This document shows positions 44,427 to 53,898 of a DNA stretch of 64,000 bases, one piece after another; the first letter of the stretch is position 1, and each line of letters begins with the position of its first letter. The DNA is taken from the NCBI GenBank assembly GCA_947454485.1, contig CANGJJ010000001.1, positions 1 to 64,000 on the forward strand, read 5' to 3'. The DNA is from Beijerinckiaceae bacterium. GTDB taxonomy: Bacteria; Pseudomonadota; Alphaproteobacteria; Rhizobiales; Beijerinckiaceae. The notes beneath the pieces were generated by a model that saw only the letters and a program-made list of their open reading frames with translations, did no database searches and had not been told where the DNA came from. Both the position numbers and the translations under genes were made by a program.

Positions 44427-45644
44427 TCAGTACTGGCCGCGCGGCTCAAGGCCGAAGGCATGCTGGCCATACATGGCCGAGACCACATCCCAGTTCAGGC
44501 TGATATGTGAGCTCACCGCGTGAATGTCGCGCCAGAAGCGCTGCAGCGGATGATGCATGCCAAGCGCGCTACCACCAGCCGCTGTGAACAAAGCATCGAC
44601 CGCCTGCGTCAACAGTTTCACGGCGAAGGAATGTGTGAGGCGATTGCGCATACGCATCTCAACATCCACAGAGCCGCCCGCCTTCACGACATCAGCCGTC
44701 TCTTTGAGATCGCGGTGGATCATCAAAGTCGCCGCATCAATGGCCGCGGTTGCTTCAGCCACGCGCATCTGCACCGTGGTGAATTCGGCCATGCGATTAT
44801 TGCCGCCCGCCACTGCGCCGCGCGTTTTGCGGCCCGAGACCTGCTCGATGAAGCAATCAAGCGCACCGCGCGCGATCCCGAGCGCAGGCGAGACAAGACA
44901 TTGCGGCACAACTGCCAGCATGGGCTGGCGATAGATGGGGTTCGTATTGACGCTGGTGCCGGGACCATTGCCGGTGAGCAGATCAGAGAAAGCGACCGCG
45001 CGATAAGAAGGCACGAAGGTGCTCTCGATCACGACCGTTTTGCTGCCAGTGCCGGCGAGGCCCATCGGATTCCAGTCATCGTCGATTGTGTAATCAGCGC
45101 GCGGCACGAGGAAGAAGCCTGGCTTCACGCCGCCCTCATGCGGGATGAAACCGCCAAGGATCGCCCACTGCGCATTGTCGATGCCGCTGGCAAAGCTCCA
45201 GCGACCAGAGATGCGATAGCCGCCGTCCACGACGTCTGACTTGCCAGTGGGTGCATAGCTCACAGCTGAGATGGCGTTGCTGTCCTTGCCCCAGACCTCC
45301 TGCTGCGCTTCTTTGGGGAAGACGCCGATCAGCCATTGATGCACAGCGCCAAGGCTGAAGACCCAGCCGGTCGAGCCATCGCCAGCGGCAATGGCCGCGA
45401 CAGCTTCAACAAAAACCTCGTAGCCATATTCATAGCCGCCATAGGCCTTGGGCTGCATGATGCGGAAGAGATCGGCCTCACGCATGGTTTGGACGAGGTC
45501 GCTGGAAACCCGGCGGTTGCGCTCGGTCTCTTGCGCGCGCTCGCGCGCCATACGGCCGATCTCTCGGGCGCGGTCGATAAGCACGCTGACCTCGGGAATC
45601 GGCGCGCCAGACAGGCGGGGATGGGACAAGACAGCAACCGACAT
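44427..45644 (-). CDS. Acyl-CoA-dehydrogenase-like flavin monooxygenase (group D)
   Basis: The protein has 405 residues. The fold is acyl-CoA dehydrogenase-like: an N-terminal helical domain, GYRISGRWSFASGIDNAQWAILGGF in the barrel, and a C-terminus with GGSALGMHHPLQRFWRDIHAVSSHISLNWD (segments) typical of HpaB/HsaA/DszC-type flavin-dependent monooxygenases that hydroxylate phenols. Between the two MarR paralogues and beside resorcylate decarboxylase, it is a good candidate for hydroxylating resorcinol or a related phenol. A flavin reductase partner is not seen nearby. Confidence 0.85.
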   Translation of the reverse strand: MSVAVLSHPRLSGAPIPEVSVLIDRAREIGRMARERAQETERNRRVSSDLVQTMREADLFRIMQPKAYGGYEYGYEVFVEAVAAIAAGDGSTGWVFSLGAVHQWLIGVFPKEAQQEVWGKDSNAISAVSYAPTGKSDVVDGGYRISGRWSFASGIDNAQWAILGGFIPHEGGVKPGFFLVPRADYTIDDDWNPMGLAGTGSKTVVIESTFVPSYRAVAFSDLLTGNGPGTSVNTNPIYRQPMLAVVPQCLVSPALGIARGALDCFIEQVSGRKTRGAVAGGNNRMAEFTTVQMRVAEATAAIDAATLMIHRDLKETADVVKAGGSVDVEMRMRNRLTHSFAVKLLTQAVDALFTAAGGSALGMHHPLQRFWRDIHAVSSHISLNWDVVSAMYGQHAFGLEPRGQY

Positions 45645-45799
45645 GAATGCCTCCCTTTATGATCGGCCAAATCTAGCAGGGCTTTTTCAGGGGCACAAGA
45701 AATTATTATCATTTGCAAATAACTTGCCCGTGAGCCTTCAAGGTTGAAAAGCCGCCCAAATCAGCAAATAGTCGCGCTCTGTCCAGTGATTGAGAGCCA

Positions 45800-46318
45800 A
45801 TGTCACGCAAGCTCGTTCTTCAGGAATTTCTGCCCTATCTGCTCAACCGCGCAGGTGTGCAGATGGGGATTATGTTTTCACGTGATGTTGAACCTATGGG
45901 CATCACTCTGCCCATGTGGCGCGTGATGATCGAGCTGTGGCATCGGGGCGAATTTCGCTTGGGTGAACTTGCCGAGCGCACCGCGATTGATCTGTCGACC
46001 CTTTCGCGTCTGCTTGTGGCCATGCAGAAAAAAGGACTCATCACCCGCCGCCGCTCCGGCCTCGACAAGCGCGCTTTGAGCCTCACTCTGACCCCAGAAG
46101 GTCTGGCGATGAGCGAGCGGGTTGTGCCACATGCTCTCCATTATGAAGCGCTGGGCATGAAAGATATGAGCGAAGATGAAGTCAAAATGCTGAAGCGGCT
46201 TTTGCAAAAGGTCTTCGACAATCTTGATCAGGCTGAGCATCCGCCCAAAGAAAAAGGGACGCCCGAAGGCGCCCCTGCAAAGCCTGCCAAAAACCGAAAG
46301 ATCAGGGCTTCAGCTTAA
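45800..46318 (+). CDS. MarR-family regulator (paralogue 2)
   Basis: The protein has 172 residues. The winged HTH (LAERTAIDLSTLSRLLVAM and DKRALSLTLTPEG) and the N-terminal FLPYLLNRAG are shared with the MarR gene near 41,600-42,100. It is divergent from the flavin monooxygenase gene and convergent with the decarboxylase gene, whose end it overlaps by 17 bases. A tail rich in Pro, Lys and Ala ends the protein. It probably represses the adjacent catabolic genes until a phenolic ligand binds. Confidence 0.88.
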   Translation: MSRKLVLQEFLPYLLNRAGVQMGIMFSRDVEPMGITLPMWRVMIELWHRGEFRLGELAERTAIDLSTLSRLLVAMQKKGLITRRRSGLDKRALSLTLTPEGLAMSERVVPHALHYEALGMKDMSEDEVKMLKRLLQKVFDNLDQAEHPPKEKGTPEGAPAKPAKNRKIRASA

Positions 46319-47282
46319 ACAGATTGACCGAATTGGTACGGCCGATTTTGATGCGATCGGCCTCGCTGATGCTTGTCACATCAAACCAGTCAGAGGCATG
46401 GTCGATATTCTCGAAAGGCCAATCGGTCGAGAAGAGAATACGGTCCGCACCGATCTCCAGCATCGCATCAATGAGTGTCTGCGTGCGGAAATTGCCTGAG
46501 GTGGTGAGGTAGAAATTCTCGCGAAAATAATCGGCGATCTTGCGCTTGGCAGGATATTTTGGCGCAGCTTTCACCCAAGCATTGCGATTGTCGATACGCC
46601 ACATGCTGTAGGGCAGGCCCTCTCCCATATGGCCGAGAATGATCTGCAATTTGGGATGTGCATCAAACAGGCCCGAGCCCATCAGGCGCAGCGCATGAAC
46701 TGCAGTCTCTTGACCAAAGGCCCATGTGGGGCCCAGCAACCAGGAGTGACCTTCGTAGATCTGCGCCATGCTTGGAATGGGATTGCGCGGATGCAGATAG
46801 AAGGGAACGTCGAGCTTCTCACATTCAGCCCAGAAGCCCCAATATTGCTTGAGGTCATAATAGACAGCCGACTCGGGGGTATTGATCTGCGAGAAGCCGT
46901 TGACGAGTGCGCCTTTGAAGCCAAGGTCACGCACGCAGCGCTGTAGCTCCTTCGTGGCCAAGTCGGGATCTTGCATGGCAAGCGCAGCAAAGCCCTGAAA
47001 ACGGTCAGGGCGCTTGGCGATTTGTTCGGCCAGAAAATCATTCGCGCGGCGCGCGATCTCGTCAGCCTTTTTCACATCGTGGATCGCCTGCACAGCCGGT
47101 GCATTGAGCGAGAGCAGCATCATTTCGATGCCATGCTTGTCCATGAGCTTGAGGCGCGTGTCGTGGAAATCAAGCAAGCGATGCTTCAGCTCATCCCAGC
47201 AATTGTCGGGCACAAAGCCCGCTGAATCCTGCAATGTGTCAGGAATGGCGAAATGTTCTTCGAGCGCGATTTTCCCCTGCAT
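46302..47282 (-). CDS. Gamma-resorcylate (2,6-dihydroxybenzoate) decarboxylase-like amidohydrolase
   Basis: The protein has 326 residues. It is very similar, as I recall the sequence, to rhizobial gamma-resorcylate decarboxylase: GKIALEEHFAIP with metal ligands Glu8 and His10, VPFYLHPRNPIPS (His ligand region), GHMGEGLPY and FSTDWPFENID (Asp ligand). The enzyme reversibly decarboxylates 2,6-dihydroxybenzoate to resorcinol, without added cofactor other than the metal. A related salicylate- or 2,3-dihydroxybenzoate-decarboxylase substrate remains possible. It is convergent with MarR paralogue 2. Confidence 0.88.
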   Translation of the reverse strand: MQGKIALEEHFAIPDTLQDSAGFVPDNCWDELKHRLLDFHDTRLKLMDKHGIEMMLLSLNAPAVQAIHDVKKADEIARRANDFLAEQIAKRPDRFQGFAALAMQDPDLATKELQRCVRDLGFKGALVNGFSQINTPESAVYYDLKQYWGFWAECEKLDVPFYLHPRNPIPSMAQIYEGHSWLLGPTWAFGQETAVHALRLMGSGLFDAHPKLQIILGHMGEGLPYSMWRIDNRNAWVKAAPKYPAKRKIADYFRENFYLTTSGNFRTQTLIDAMLEIGADRILFSTDWPFENIDHASDWFDVTSISEADRIKIGRTNSVNLFKLKP

Positions 47283-47514
47283 CCATGCCTCCCTGAAAAG
47301 CGATGCGGCTAGTCTTGCGTCAGACTAGCCGCGCTTATTCTCATTTGCAAATAAATTCATAGCGCGCCAGACTTAATAGTCGCAAGGCGCTCGCGCTTGC
47401 GCAACACGCTGTTCAAAGCCTGCGCCTGCTCACAGGGTTGAACAGCTTTTTTGATCGGCTGGAGCTTTCCGCTGGCCGCATGGGCCGCTATATGCAGCAC
47501 AGGTGGAGGTAAAC

Positions 47515-48531
47515 ATGTCTCAGTTCAAAAAGCTCTGGCTCGCGCTCGGCGCGCTCATCGTCTTGTGCCTTCCGGCTGCACAGGCACAAAGCCCCGCAGA
47601 ATTCTACAAAGGCAAGACAGTGCGCTTTGTCGTTGGCGTTGGTGTGGGTGGCGGTTTTGACGCCTATGCGCGCATGATCGCCCCTTATCTGTCGAAGGCT
47701 TTGGACGCGACGGTCGTTGTTGAAAATCAGCTTGGCGCTGGCGGCCTCGTTGCATTGAACAAAGTGGCGACTGCGCAGCCCGATGGCCTGCAGATTATGA
47801 TCGTCAATGGCACACCGGCGGCTTTGGGCCAACTGCTTGACCAGCAGAATGTGCGCTATGATCTTACCAAATTCGAGCATCTGGGCATCATTTCAGCCTA
47901 TCCCTGGATTTGGCTTGTAGCCAAAGACTCGCCACTGAAGACTGTGGCTGATGCGATTCAGTCACCGCAGATTCGCTGGGGCGGCGTTGGTCCGACCGAT
48001 GGTCCCGCTGATGGCGCCAATATCACCTGTCACGCATTGCATCTGAAGTGCCGCGTCATCATCGGCTATAAGGGCAGCGCGGATGTTGCACTCGCTTTAG
48101 AGCGCGGTGAAATGGATGCGCTCTATGTCTCCGACAGTTCTGCCGCACAATATGTGAAGGCTGGCAATGCCAAGCCGCTTGCGGCTATGGGCTCGCAGCG
48201 CTCGAAGCTCTTGCCTGAGACGCCCACGCTCGCGGAACAGGTCACATTTGATGACGAGCAGAAATGGTGGTTCGATTTCCGCGAGAGCATCAATGACCTT
48301 GGTCGCATTCTTGTCACCACGCCGGGCGTGCCCGCTGATCGGCTCGCCTTCTTGCGTGCAGCAGTCAAGCAGGCCCTCACTGATCCTGCGCTGATCGAGG
48401 AGGGCGCCAAGACGCAGCGCTTTGTCGAATTTCAGGAGCCAGAAGTTGCTCGCAAGCTTGCGGTGAAATCGCTCGGCAATGTGACCCCCGAACTTCGAGA
48501 AAAAGTTCGTCGCGTCGTTTTGAAGGACTAA
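47515..48531 (+). CDS. Bug-family (TTT) solute-binding protein
   Basis: The protein has 338 residues from the ATG at 47515. A signal peptide (LALGALIVLCLPAAQA) is followed by a Bug fold (FVVGVGVGGGFDAYARMIAPYL, VVENQLGAGGLVALNKVA). The glycine-rich loop is atypical (VGVGVGGG), so its ligand may differ from those of the other Bug proteins here. It is divergent from the decarboxylase and could bind an aromatic or carboxylic acid for that pathway. A terminator follows. Confidence 0.85.
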   Translation: MSQFKKLWLALGALIVLCLPAAQAQSPAEFYKGKTVRFVVGVGVGGGFDAYARMIAPYLSKALDATVVVENQLGAGGLVALNKVATAQPDGLQIMIVNGTPAALGQLLDQQNVRYDLTKFEHLGIISAYPWIWLVAKDSPLKTVADAIQSPQIRWGGVGPTDGPADGANITCHALHLKCRVIIGYKGSADVALALERGEMDALYVSDSSAAQYVKAGNAKPLAAMGSQRSKLLPETPTLAEQVTFDDEQKWWFDFRESINDLGRILVTTPGVPADRLAFLRAAVKQALTDPALIEEGAKTQRFVEFQEPEVARKLAVKSLGNVTPELREKVRRVVLKD

Positions 48532-48535
48532 TCAG

Positions 48536-48558
48536 AGGGGCGCTTCGGCGCCCCTTTT
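48536..48558 (+). terminator. Terminator after the Bug-receptor gene
   Basis: The stem GGGGCGC/GCGCCCC has a TTCG loop and is followed by TTTT. Confidence 0.88.
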
Positions 48559-48758
48559 CGTTTCGCGCAAAAATATAGCCCGAGTGGATCTTCTCTTGTT
48601 TTAAAACCGAATGGTTAAGCAGCGCAGCTGATGCTGCGCGCAAGTAGAAATACAAAGCCTTGATATTCTCACGTTTGTTCTTTCATGAGGTCGCAAAACT
48701 GAACAATGCTGCGATAGGGTGGGCCGAACCATCGCAGATTAAAAAGGCGCAGTCTGTT

Positions 48759-50267
48759 TTAGCTCGGCGTATGGACCTTGATATAATCCAGTACGGGATT
48801 GGCTGGCATAGGGCGTGCAAATAAATATCCCTGCAAGAAGTCACAACCGTGCTTGCGTAGCAGGCTTGCCTGATGTTCGTTCTCGACTCCTTCGGCTGTG
48901 ACCTCCATGTCAAGGTCGCGTGCTAACTGAAGCACGGCACTTACGATGGCGGAGGCCTCACGATTGATCATCATTTCGGAGATGAAAGTATGGTCAATTT
49001 TGATTTTGTCGAAGGGAAAAGCGCGCAGATAATTCAGGCTTGAAAAACCCGTGCCAAAGTCATCAATGGCGATGCGCATACCAAGTGCCTTGAGGAGTTG
49101 TAGTGTCTCTAACGAGCGTTCATCTGACAAGAAGACGCTTTCGGTGATTTCAAGTTCAAGGCGATGAGGTGGAAACTCTTCATCGCTCAGAACCTGCCGT
49201 ACCATCTCAACCAGCTGTGGGTCGTCGAACAGAAGCGCAGATAGATTGACGCTGACAAATAAATGCGCTGGCCATTGCTTGGCCTCTGCGCAGACGCGGG
49301 CCAAGACCCATTTTGTCATCGCGCTAATGAGGCCTGCTTTTTCTGCAACAGGAATGAAAATATCAGGCGCGACCAGACCTCGCAAAGGATGGTGCCAGCG
49401 TAGCAAAGCTTCAGCGCCTACCATCGCGCCCTCTTTGCTTGTAACGATTGGTTGATAAAAAACTTCGAATTCATTGCGCTCCAAAGCATGGCGCAAATCA
49501 ATCTCAATCTTGCGGTGCTGCTCGACGCGCCTGGCCACTTCCGGCCCAAAGAATGTCACTGCGCCAGGGCCGCGATGATGTGCATCAGCCAGTGCCATGT
49601 AAGCACGCTCAACAAGATCTTCGACCGCTTCGCGCGCCGATTCGACAGCTGCCGCGCCAGCACAGACCGTGACGCTAATATGATGGTCCTCTGTCGAGAT
49701 TGGTTTGCTGAGATTAGCGATAAAGAGCTCAGCGAGTGCTTCAGTGCGCGAGATTGACAGATGATTGGTGAGAATGACCGCAAAACGATCCTCTGCGACA
49801 TGTCCCAGCAAGACACCTTCGGGCGCAGTCTCCACCAAGCATTGTCCGAGCGCAGTGAGGACAGAATCGCGTATTTGATGACCAAAAGTCGCGCTGATGG
49901 AATCAAACCGCTCAACTCGCAACAAGATGAGCGAGCTGCGCAGCCATAGATCATCATCTAGCGATAATTCTTCGAGCGCTGCAAAAGTAGCGGCGCGGTC
50001 GAGAAGGTCGGTGCGTGGCTCACGACTTGAACGACGCTTGCTGATGAGGAGCAGGCGCCCTTCAGAAATCTGTCGTTCATCGACATCATAGAGTTGGCCA
50101 CGCCAATTCAGGCGGTCATGAGTGATCCGTCCGAGCAAAGCGTTCAGATCTTGCGTGTGGAGCATTTCCGCAAAAGCTCTATTGGCGAAAACAATTCGCC
50201 CCTGCGCATCAAGGAGCGCAATAGCGCCAGGCAGGGCATCGAGAATAAAGCGGTGCGGATCAGCCAT
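48759..50267 (-). CDS. PAS-GGDEF(degenerate)-EAL cyclic-di-GMP phosphodiesterase
   Basis: The protein has 502 residues from the ATG at 50267; a longer frame would extend well into the upstream gene. An N-terminal PAS-like segment (FILDALPGAIALLDAQGRIVFANRAF) is followed by a GGDEF-type domain whose active motif reads AEDRF, so cyclase activity is unlikely. A complete EAL domain follows: AEALLRWHHPLRG, NLSALLF, ELEITES, DDFGTGFSSLNYL, KIKIDHTFI and EGVEN. It should hydrolyse c-di-GMP. Its start overlaps the stop of the GGDEF gene by eight bases, so the two are translationally coupled. Confidence 0.88.
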   Translation of the reverse strand: MADPHRFILDALPGAIALLDAQGRIVFANRAFAEMLHTQDLNALLGRITHDRLNWRGQLYDVDERQISEGRLLLISKRRSSREPRTDLLDRAATFAALEELSLDDDLWLRSSLILLRVERFDSISATFGHQIRDSVLTALGQCLVETAPEGVLLGHVAEDRFAVILTNHLSISRTEALAELFIANLSKPISTEDHHISVTVCAGAAAVESAREAVEDLVERAYMALADAHHRGPGAVTFFGPEVARRVEQHRKIEIDLRHALERNEFEVFYQPIVTSKEGAMVGAEALLRWHHPLRGLVAPDIFIPVAEKAGLISAMTKWVLARVCAEAKQWPAHLFVSVNLSALLFDDPQLVEMVRQVLSDEEFPPHRLELEITESVFLSDERSLETLQLLKALGMRIAIDDFGTGFSSLNYLRAFPFDKIKIDHTFISEMMINREASAIVSAVLQLARDLDMEVTAEGVENEHQASLLRKHGCDFLQGYLFARPMPANPVLDYIKVHTPS

Positions 50268-51723
50268 TCGGCAGCTCCCTGTGACTTGCGCAGACCACAC
50301 GACCGCGCCCTTCGCATTTGGCCACATACATGGCTTGGTCAGCAGCGGCTACCAGTTCGTCGAAGCTTGAGCCATCCTCTGGGAATTGTGCAAGGCCGAT
50401 GGAGGCGCCAATGCATACGGTACCAATATCGGGGATCACGATGGATTGACGGATCGTTTGCAGCAATTCATGAGCGATCTTTAAAGCAACGATTATGTCG
50501 ATGCGGGTTAGTAATATGGTCAATTCATCGCCGCCGCGACGACCAACCAGGTCGGTCTTGCGCAGATGGCTTCTGATGCGCGTGGCAACAGTTTTCAGGA
50601 CCTCGTCGCCCGCGGCATGCCCATGTCTATCATTGACCTGTTTGAACTGATCAAGATCAATGAACAGCAAGATTGCGCCACCCAGTCCTTTGCACTCGGC
50701 AATGGCATGCTGCGCTTGTTCATCAAAATGGCCGCGCGACATAATCCCCATGAGAGGATCATAATCTGCAGCTTGCTGCAATTTGCGCTCGAGAGTACGC
50801 CGTTCGAGGAAGGTCATTTCAAGTGCGCGCGCAAGCTGGTTCACTTCCTCAACATCCGAAGACGGCAGCTGGCCAATGCGACCACGTCGAAAAAGATCTG
50901 CCGCGCTTGTCAATTGCAGCAGTGGGCGCGAAATATTGCGGGCAAAGCTGCGTGCAAATAGAATGGAGCTCGACAAAATGAGGACCAGCAAGCCGCCGCC
51001 AATTTGTGTTGCATAGCGCAGATTCTCGCGGAACCAGAGCGAATTGGCTTCAACTTCAATTGTTGCTGCAAAAGCCTCAGTATCCGTCTCCACCATGATG
51101 AACCACGCGGGGTCAACCTCTCCTTTTTTGAAGATGTGGAGATTCGCAGATACATCGAAAAACCGCGATGGCAAAACCTGCGCTTCACTCAGAAATTCTT
51201 CAATCGAAGACCGGGCGACCAGATAGCCGATAATGACATTGTCATAAGCGCTGCGCACAGGGCTTTCGATGAGTAGGCCATCTCCATCGAGCTGAAAGCG
51301 GATCGTCTCAAGGCTGGTCAATTCAGGATTGGGCCTCGGTTGAGGCGAGAGTGGATCGCCGCTCAGAAGCGGGCGACCACGATAGTCATAGATAATGAAG
51401 GCCGCGCCCGACGCGCTCGTGCGTTCTTCCAAATAAGGTTGCAAATATTTGTCGCGGCCATTGGTATCCAGCAGGCCGGTTGTGACCACTGTCGAGGTTG
51501 CAACTTGTCGTACTTCGGCGATCTTTTTCTGCACCCGTTCGGTCATGCGACTGCGCGCGATTTGCGTTACGCTGCTGCGCAGCTCATTGGCCGCGTCGTC
51601 GATGAAATAAGTGCCAAGCCAGAGACTGCCGGCCGCAGTGAGGAAAATTGCAGGAATCACTGTAATCAGGAGCGCACGCTGAATGCCTCTCTGGATCGTA
51701 TGTTTATTTGGTGAGGTTGCCAT
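50260..51723 (-). CDS. Membrane-bound diguanylate cyclase (sensor-HAMP-GGDEF)
   Basis: The protein has 487 residues. A transmembrane helix near 18-38, a periplasmic sensor region of about 200 residues, a second helix near 245-265, a HAMP segment (SRPLLQLTSAADLFRRG) and a GGDEF domain follow in order. The active motif is GGDEL in RRGGDELTILL, with an I-site RKTD five residues ahead, so product inhibition is expected. The fifth residue Leu instead of Phe is a tolerated variant but worth noting. It lies five bases after the binding-protein gene and is coupled to the EAL gene, so sensing, synthesis and breakdown of c-di-GMP are encoded together. Confidence 0.88.
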   Translation of the reverse strand: MATSPNKHTIQRGIQRALLITVIPAIFLTAAGSLWLGTYFIDDAANELRSSVTQIARSRMTERVQKKIAEVRQVATSTVVTTGLLDTNGRDKYLQPYLEERTSASGAAFIIYDYRGRPLLSGDPLSPQPRPNPELTSLETIRFQLDGDGLLIESPVRSAYDNVIIGYLVARSSIEEFLSEAQVLPSRFFDVSANLHIFKKGEVDPAWFIMVETDTEAFAATIEVEANSLWFRENLRYATQIGGGLLVLILSSSILFARSFARNISRPLLQLTSAADLFRRGRIGQLPSSDVEEVNQLARALEMTFLERRTLERKLQQAADYDPLMGIMSRGHFDEQAQHAIAECKGLGGAILLFIDLDQFKQVNDRHGHAAGDEVLKTVATRIRSHLRKTDLVGRRGGDELTILLTRIDIIVALKIAHELLQTIRQSIVIPDIGTVCIGASIGLAQFPEDGSSFDELVAAADQAMYVAKCEGRGRVVCASHRELPNG

Positions 51724-51728
51724 GCCTG

Positions 51729-52898
51729 TCAGACCGGAACCAGACCCTTGTCGCGAACAAAACGTGCGAACAAAATATCATGTTCGCCGAGCGCGTCGTG
51801 ACGCTGGACCGTGAAGGGCGGATCATAGACGCGCACTGCGCCCTCAAATTGCGGCAATCGCTCCATCTCAGCGCGGATTTTAGCGCGTTCAACACCGCCA
51901 GCTTGTTTGAGCGCAAGTGCAGTCAGCCAAGCCAGATCATGGCCGTGGGCGATGCCCACAGCGCTGTCCAGATCACTGATTGATTTTGCTCCCTTTAGCG
52001 ACATGGCGCTGGTAGCGAGTTGCTCAGCTTTGGCTGTGCGGGGTTTGTAGAACGAGAAAGTTTGGATGACGCTCCAGTCGAGATCATAGATTGCGTCGGC
52101 TGCCATTGACGTGAAGCTGCCCCCGGTGATCCCCCAGTGACACAGAACGGGACGACGCAATTGTGGAGCAAGCCGAGCAATTTCTCGCGCCAGGACAGCG
52201 CCTTCCATTTCATTGGCGACGAATAAAACAGCTTGCGCCCCATTGTTCACCACGGCCGTGTAGCGTTGAAGAAAGCTGCGTTCGCCCAAATTATACCAAT
52301 TCTCTTCAACAATGCGAACAGTGGCTTTGGCCGTTTTGCGCGTTAGCGCTGCGGACATGCTGCGCCCCCAAGCTGTATTAGGCAGAATGACGCCGATATT
52401 TGAAAATCTACGTCGCGCGCTTTCATTAATGAAGGCTGAGGCGGCGTCATCGTCTTTCAATGAGACACGGAAGGTCCAGCTGGGTTGAATGCCATGATCA
52501 GTGATTTCATCTGCAGAACCCCAAGGATTGAGCAGCATCAATCCGAGTTTGTGTGCATGCGGGACAATTTCTAATTGAACCGGGCTAAATTTGCCCCCCA
52601 TCACTGCAACTACTTTTGGGTCACGTGCTGCTTCAATGAAATTGTCGACAGCGATGGCTGGAACGCCACGATTGTCACTTTTGCGGTAGGTGAGGCGGGT
52701 TGTGCCAAGAATGCCGGAACGTGCAATGTCACCGAGCGCAACACGAACACCAAGTTCGATCGCCTGTGCTGATGTGCTGGTGGCCTGACCAAACTCTGCA
52801 TCAATGAGGATGACTGCATCTTCAGTCGCTGCCAATGCAGGAGATGCGATCGCGCATGAACCGAATGCGCCTATCATCTGTCGGCGACTGAATTCCAT
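51729..52898 (-). CDS. Periplasmic ABC-type (branched-chain amino acid-like) binding protein
   Basis: The protein has 389 residues from the ATG at 52898; a longer frame adds 18 residues. The signal peptide FSRRQMIGAFGSCAIASPALA has a twin-arginine-like pair. The mature part is a type I periplasmic-binding fold (IDAEFGQATSTSAQAIELGVRVAL, VMGGKFSPVQ, IGVILPNTAWGRS). No ABC permease or ATPase lies beside it. Instead it is the first gene of an operon with a membrane GGDEF and an EAL protein, which points to ligand sensing for c-di-GMP control, as described for NspS-MbaA-type pairs. Confidence 0.85.
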   Translation of the reverse strand: MEFSRRQMIGAFGSCAIASPALAATEDAVILIDAEFGQATSTSAQAIELGVRVALGDIARSGILGTTRLTYRKSDNRGVPAIAVDNFIEAARDPKVVAVMGGKFSPVQLEIVPHAHKLGLMLLNPWGSADEITDHGIQPSWTFRVSLKDDDAASAFINESARRRFSNIGVILPNTAWGRSMSAALTRKTAKATVRIVEENWYNLGERSFLQRYTAVVNNGAQAVLFVANEMEGAVLAREIARLAPQLRRPVLCHWGITGGSFTSMAADAIYDLDWSVIQTFSFYKPRTAKAEQLATSAMSLKGAKSISDLDSAVGIAHGHDLAWLTALALKQAGGVERAKIRAEMERLPQFEGAVRVYDPPFTVQRHDALGEHDILFARFVRDKGLVPV

Positions 52899-53331
52899 TC
52901 TCGTCCTCGTTCGCAGGAACATTACAATTGTGGAAGATGAATCCAATTGCAAGAAAAAGGTGAGCAGGTGATCATGAGTTACAAACTGTTGCGTTCGAAA
53001 CTGTCATATTTTGTCACGCTCAAAATGACTTCATCCATTCGACAGAGTTAGATCTATATTTTTACGCAGCTTCAACTGCGCTGGAAGAGGAACGTCGTCT
53101 ATATGTGGTATGGCCCCTGACATGCGATGTATGAGGTGGTGCCGATGGCTCGGCAGCCCCAGCAGAGGCCTTTCCCAGCCTCTGCTGACGATCATGCAAG
53201 CGTCGCCCTCGCCGCATCAGCCTGTAAATATAATTTACCGTTAAATATCAATGCTTTAAATCTATAAAACCCATACAGGTGCCGATCTTGATCTGAACGG
53301 TTATACTCGTGTGCTCGAATAAAGCGGGGCT
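52899..53331. other. Intergenic region between the c-di-GMP module and the rfb operon
   Basis: This 433-base gap separates divergent transcripts and has an AT-rich part near 53,225-53,270. It contains a perfect 10-base hairpin, CAGCAGAGGC/GCCTCTGCTG (53,160-53,187), without a T-run. No gene is supported. Confidence 0.6.
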
Positions 53332-53898
53332 TTGATGATCACCTTGATCAAGAACCGCGTGCATGGCGATGCGCGCGGATGGTTTACTGAGAGCTATAGT
53401 GCAGCTCGGCTGAAGGCTCTCGGCCTTGCGCTGGATTTTGTGCAAGACAATCACTCCTTCTCCGCGCGCAAAGGCACATTGCGTGGCTTGCATTTTCAAT
53501 CACCGCCTTTCGCGCAAGACAAACTCGTGCGCTGTTTGCGCGGACGTTTGCTCGATGTTGTGGTTGATCTGCGTCGCGGCTCACCCAGCTATGGTCATTG
53601 GCTGAGTGTTGAACTGGATGCGCGCAATCATCAGTTGCTACTCGTTCCCAAAGGATTTGGGCACGGTTTCATGACGCTCGAAGATGATACAGAAATCTTC
53701 TACAAAGTGACGGCCCCTTATGCGCCCGCCCATGATCATGGTGTGCGATTTGACGATCCGCAGATCGGTATCACTTGGCCCCTGCCACCTGATCCTGCGT
53801 CCATCTCGCCCAAGGATGCATCTTTGCCGCTCCTGAAAGATTTGCAGAGCCCTTTTGAATATGACGGTACGGCCTTTGAGTTGCGGAGCGTAGAATGA
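53332..53898 (+). CDS. rfbC: dTDP-4-dehydrorhamnose 3,5-epimerase
   Basis: The protein has 188 residues, the typical size. The cupin-like fold has RGWFTESY, the [18 protein letters not shown] region with the catalytic His, [11 protein letters not shown] and [18 protein letters not shown] (segments). It epimerises dTDP-4-keto-6-deoxyglucose in dTDP-L-rhamnose synthesis. It heads a tightly packed operon: its stop overlaps rfbB by four bases. Confidence 0.95.
   Translation: MMITLIKNRVHGDARGWFTESYSAARLKALGLALDFVQDNHSFSARKGTLRGLHFQSPPFAQDKLVRCLRGRLLDVVVDLRRGSPSYGHWLSVELDARNHQLLLVPKGFGHGFMTLEDDTEIFYKVTAPYAPAHDHGVRFDDPQIGITWPLPPDPASISPKDASLPLLKDLQSPFEYDGTAFELRSVE

Noticed and set aside
53160-53187. 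Hairpin as terminator of the upstream operon
   Set aside because: No T-run follows on either strand, and the neighbouring genes are divergent, so a terminator is not expected here.
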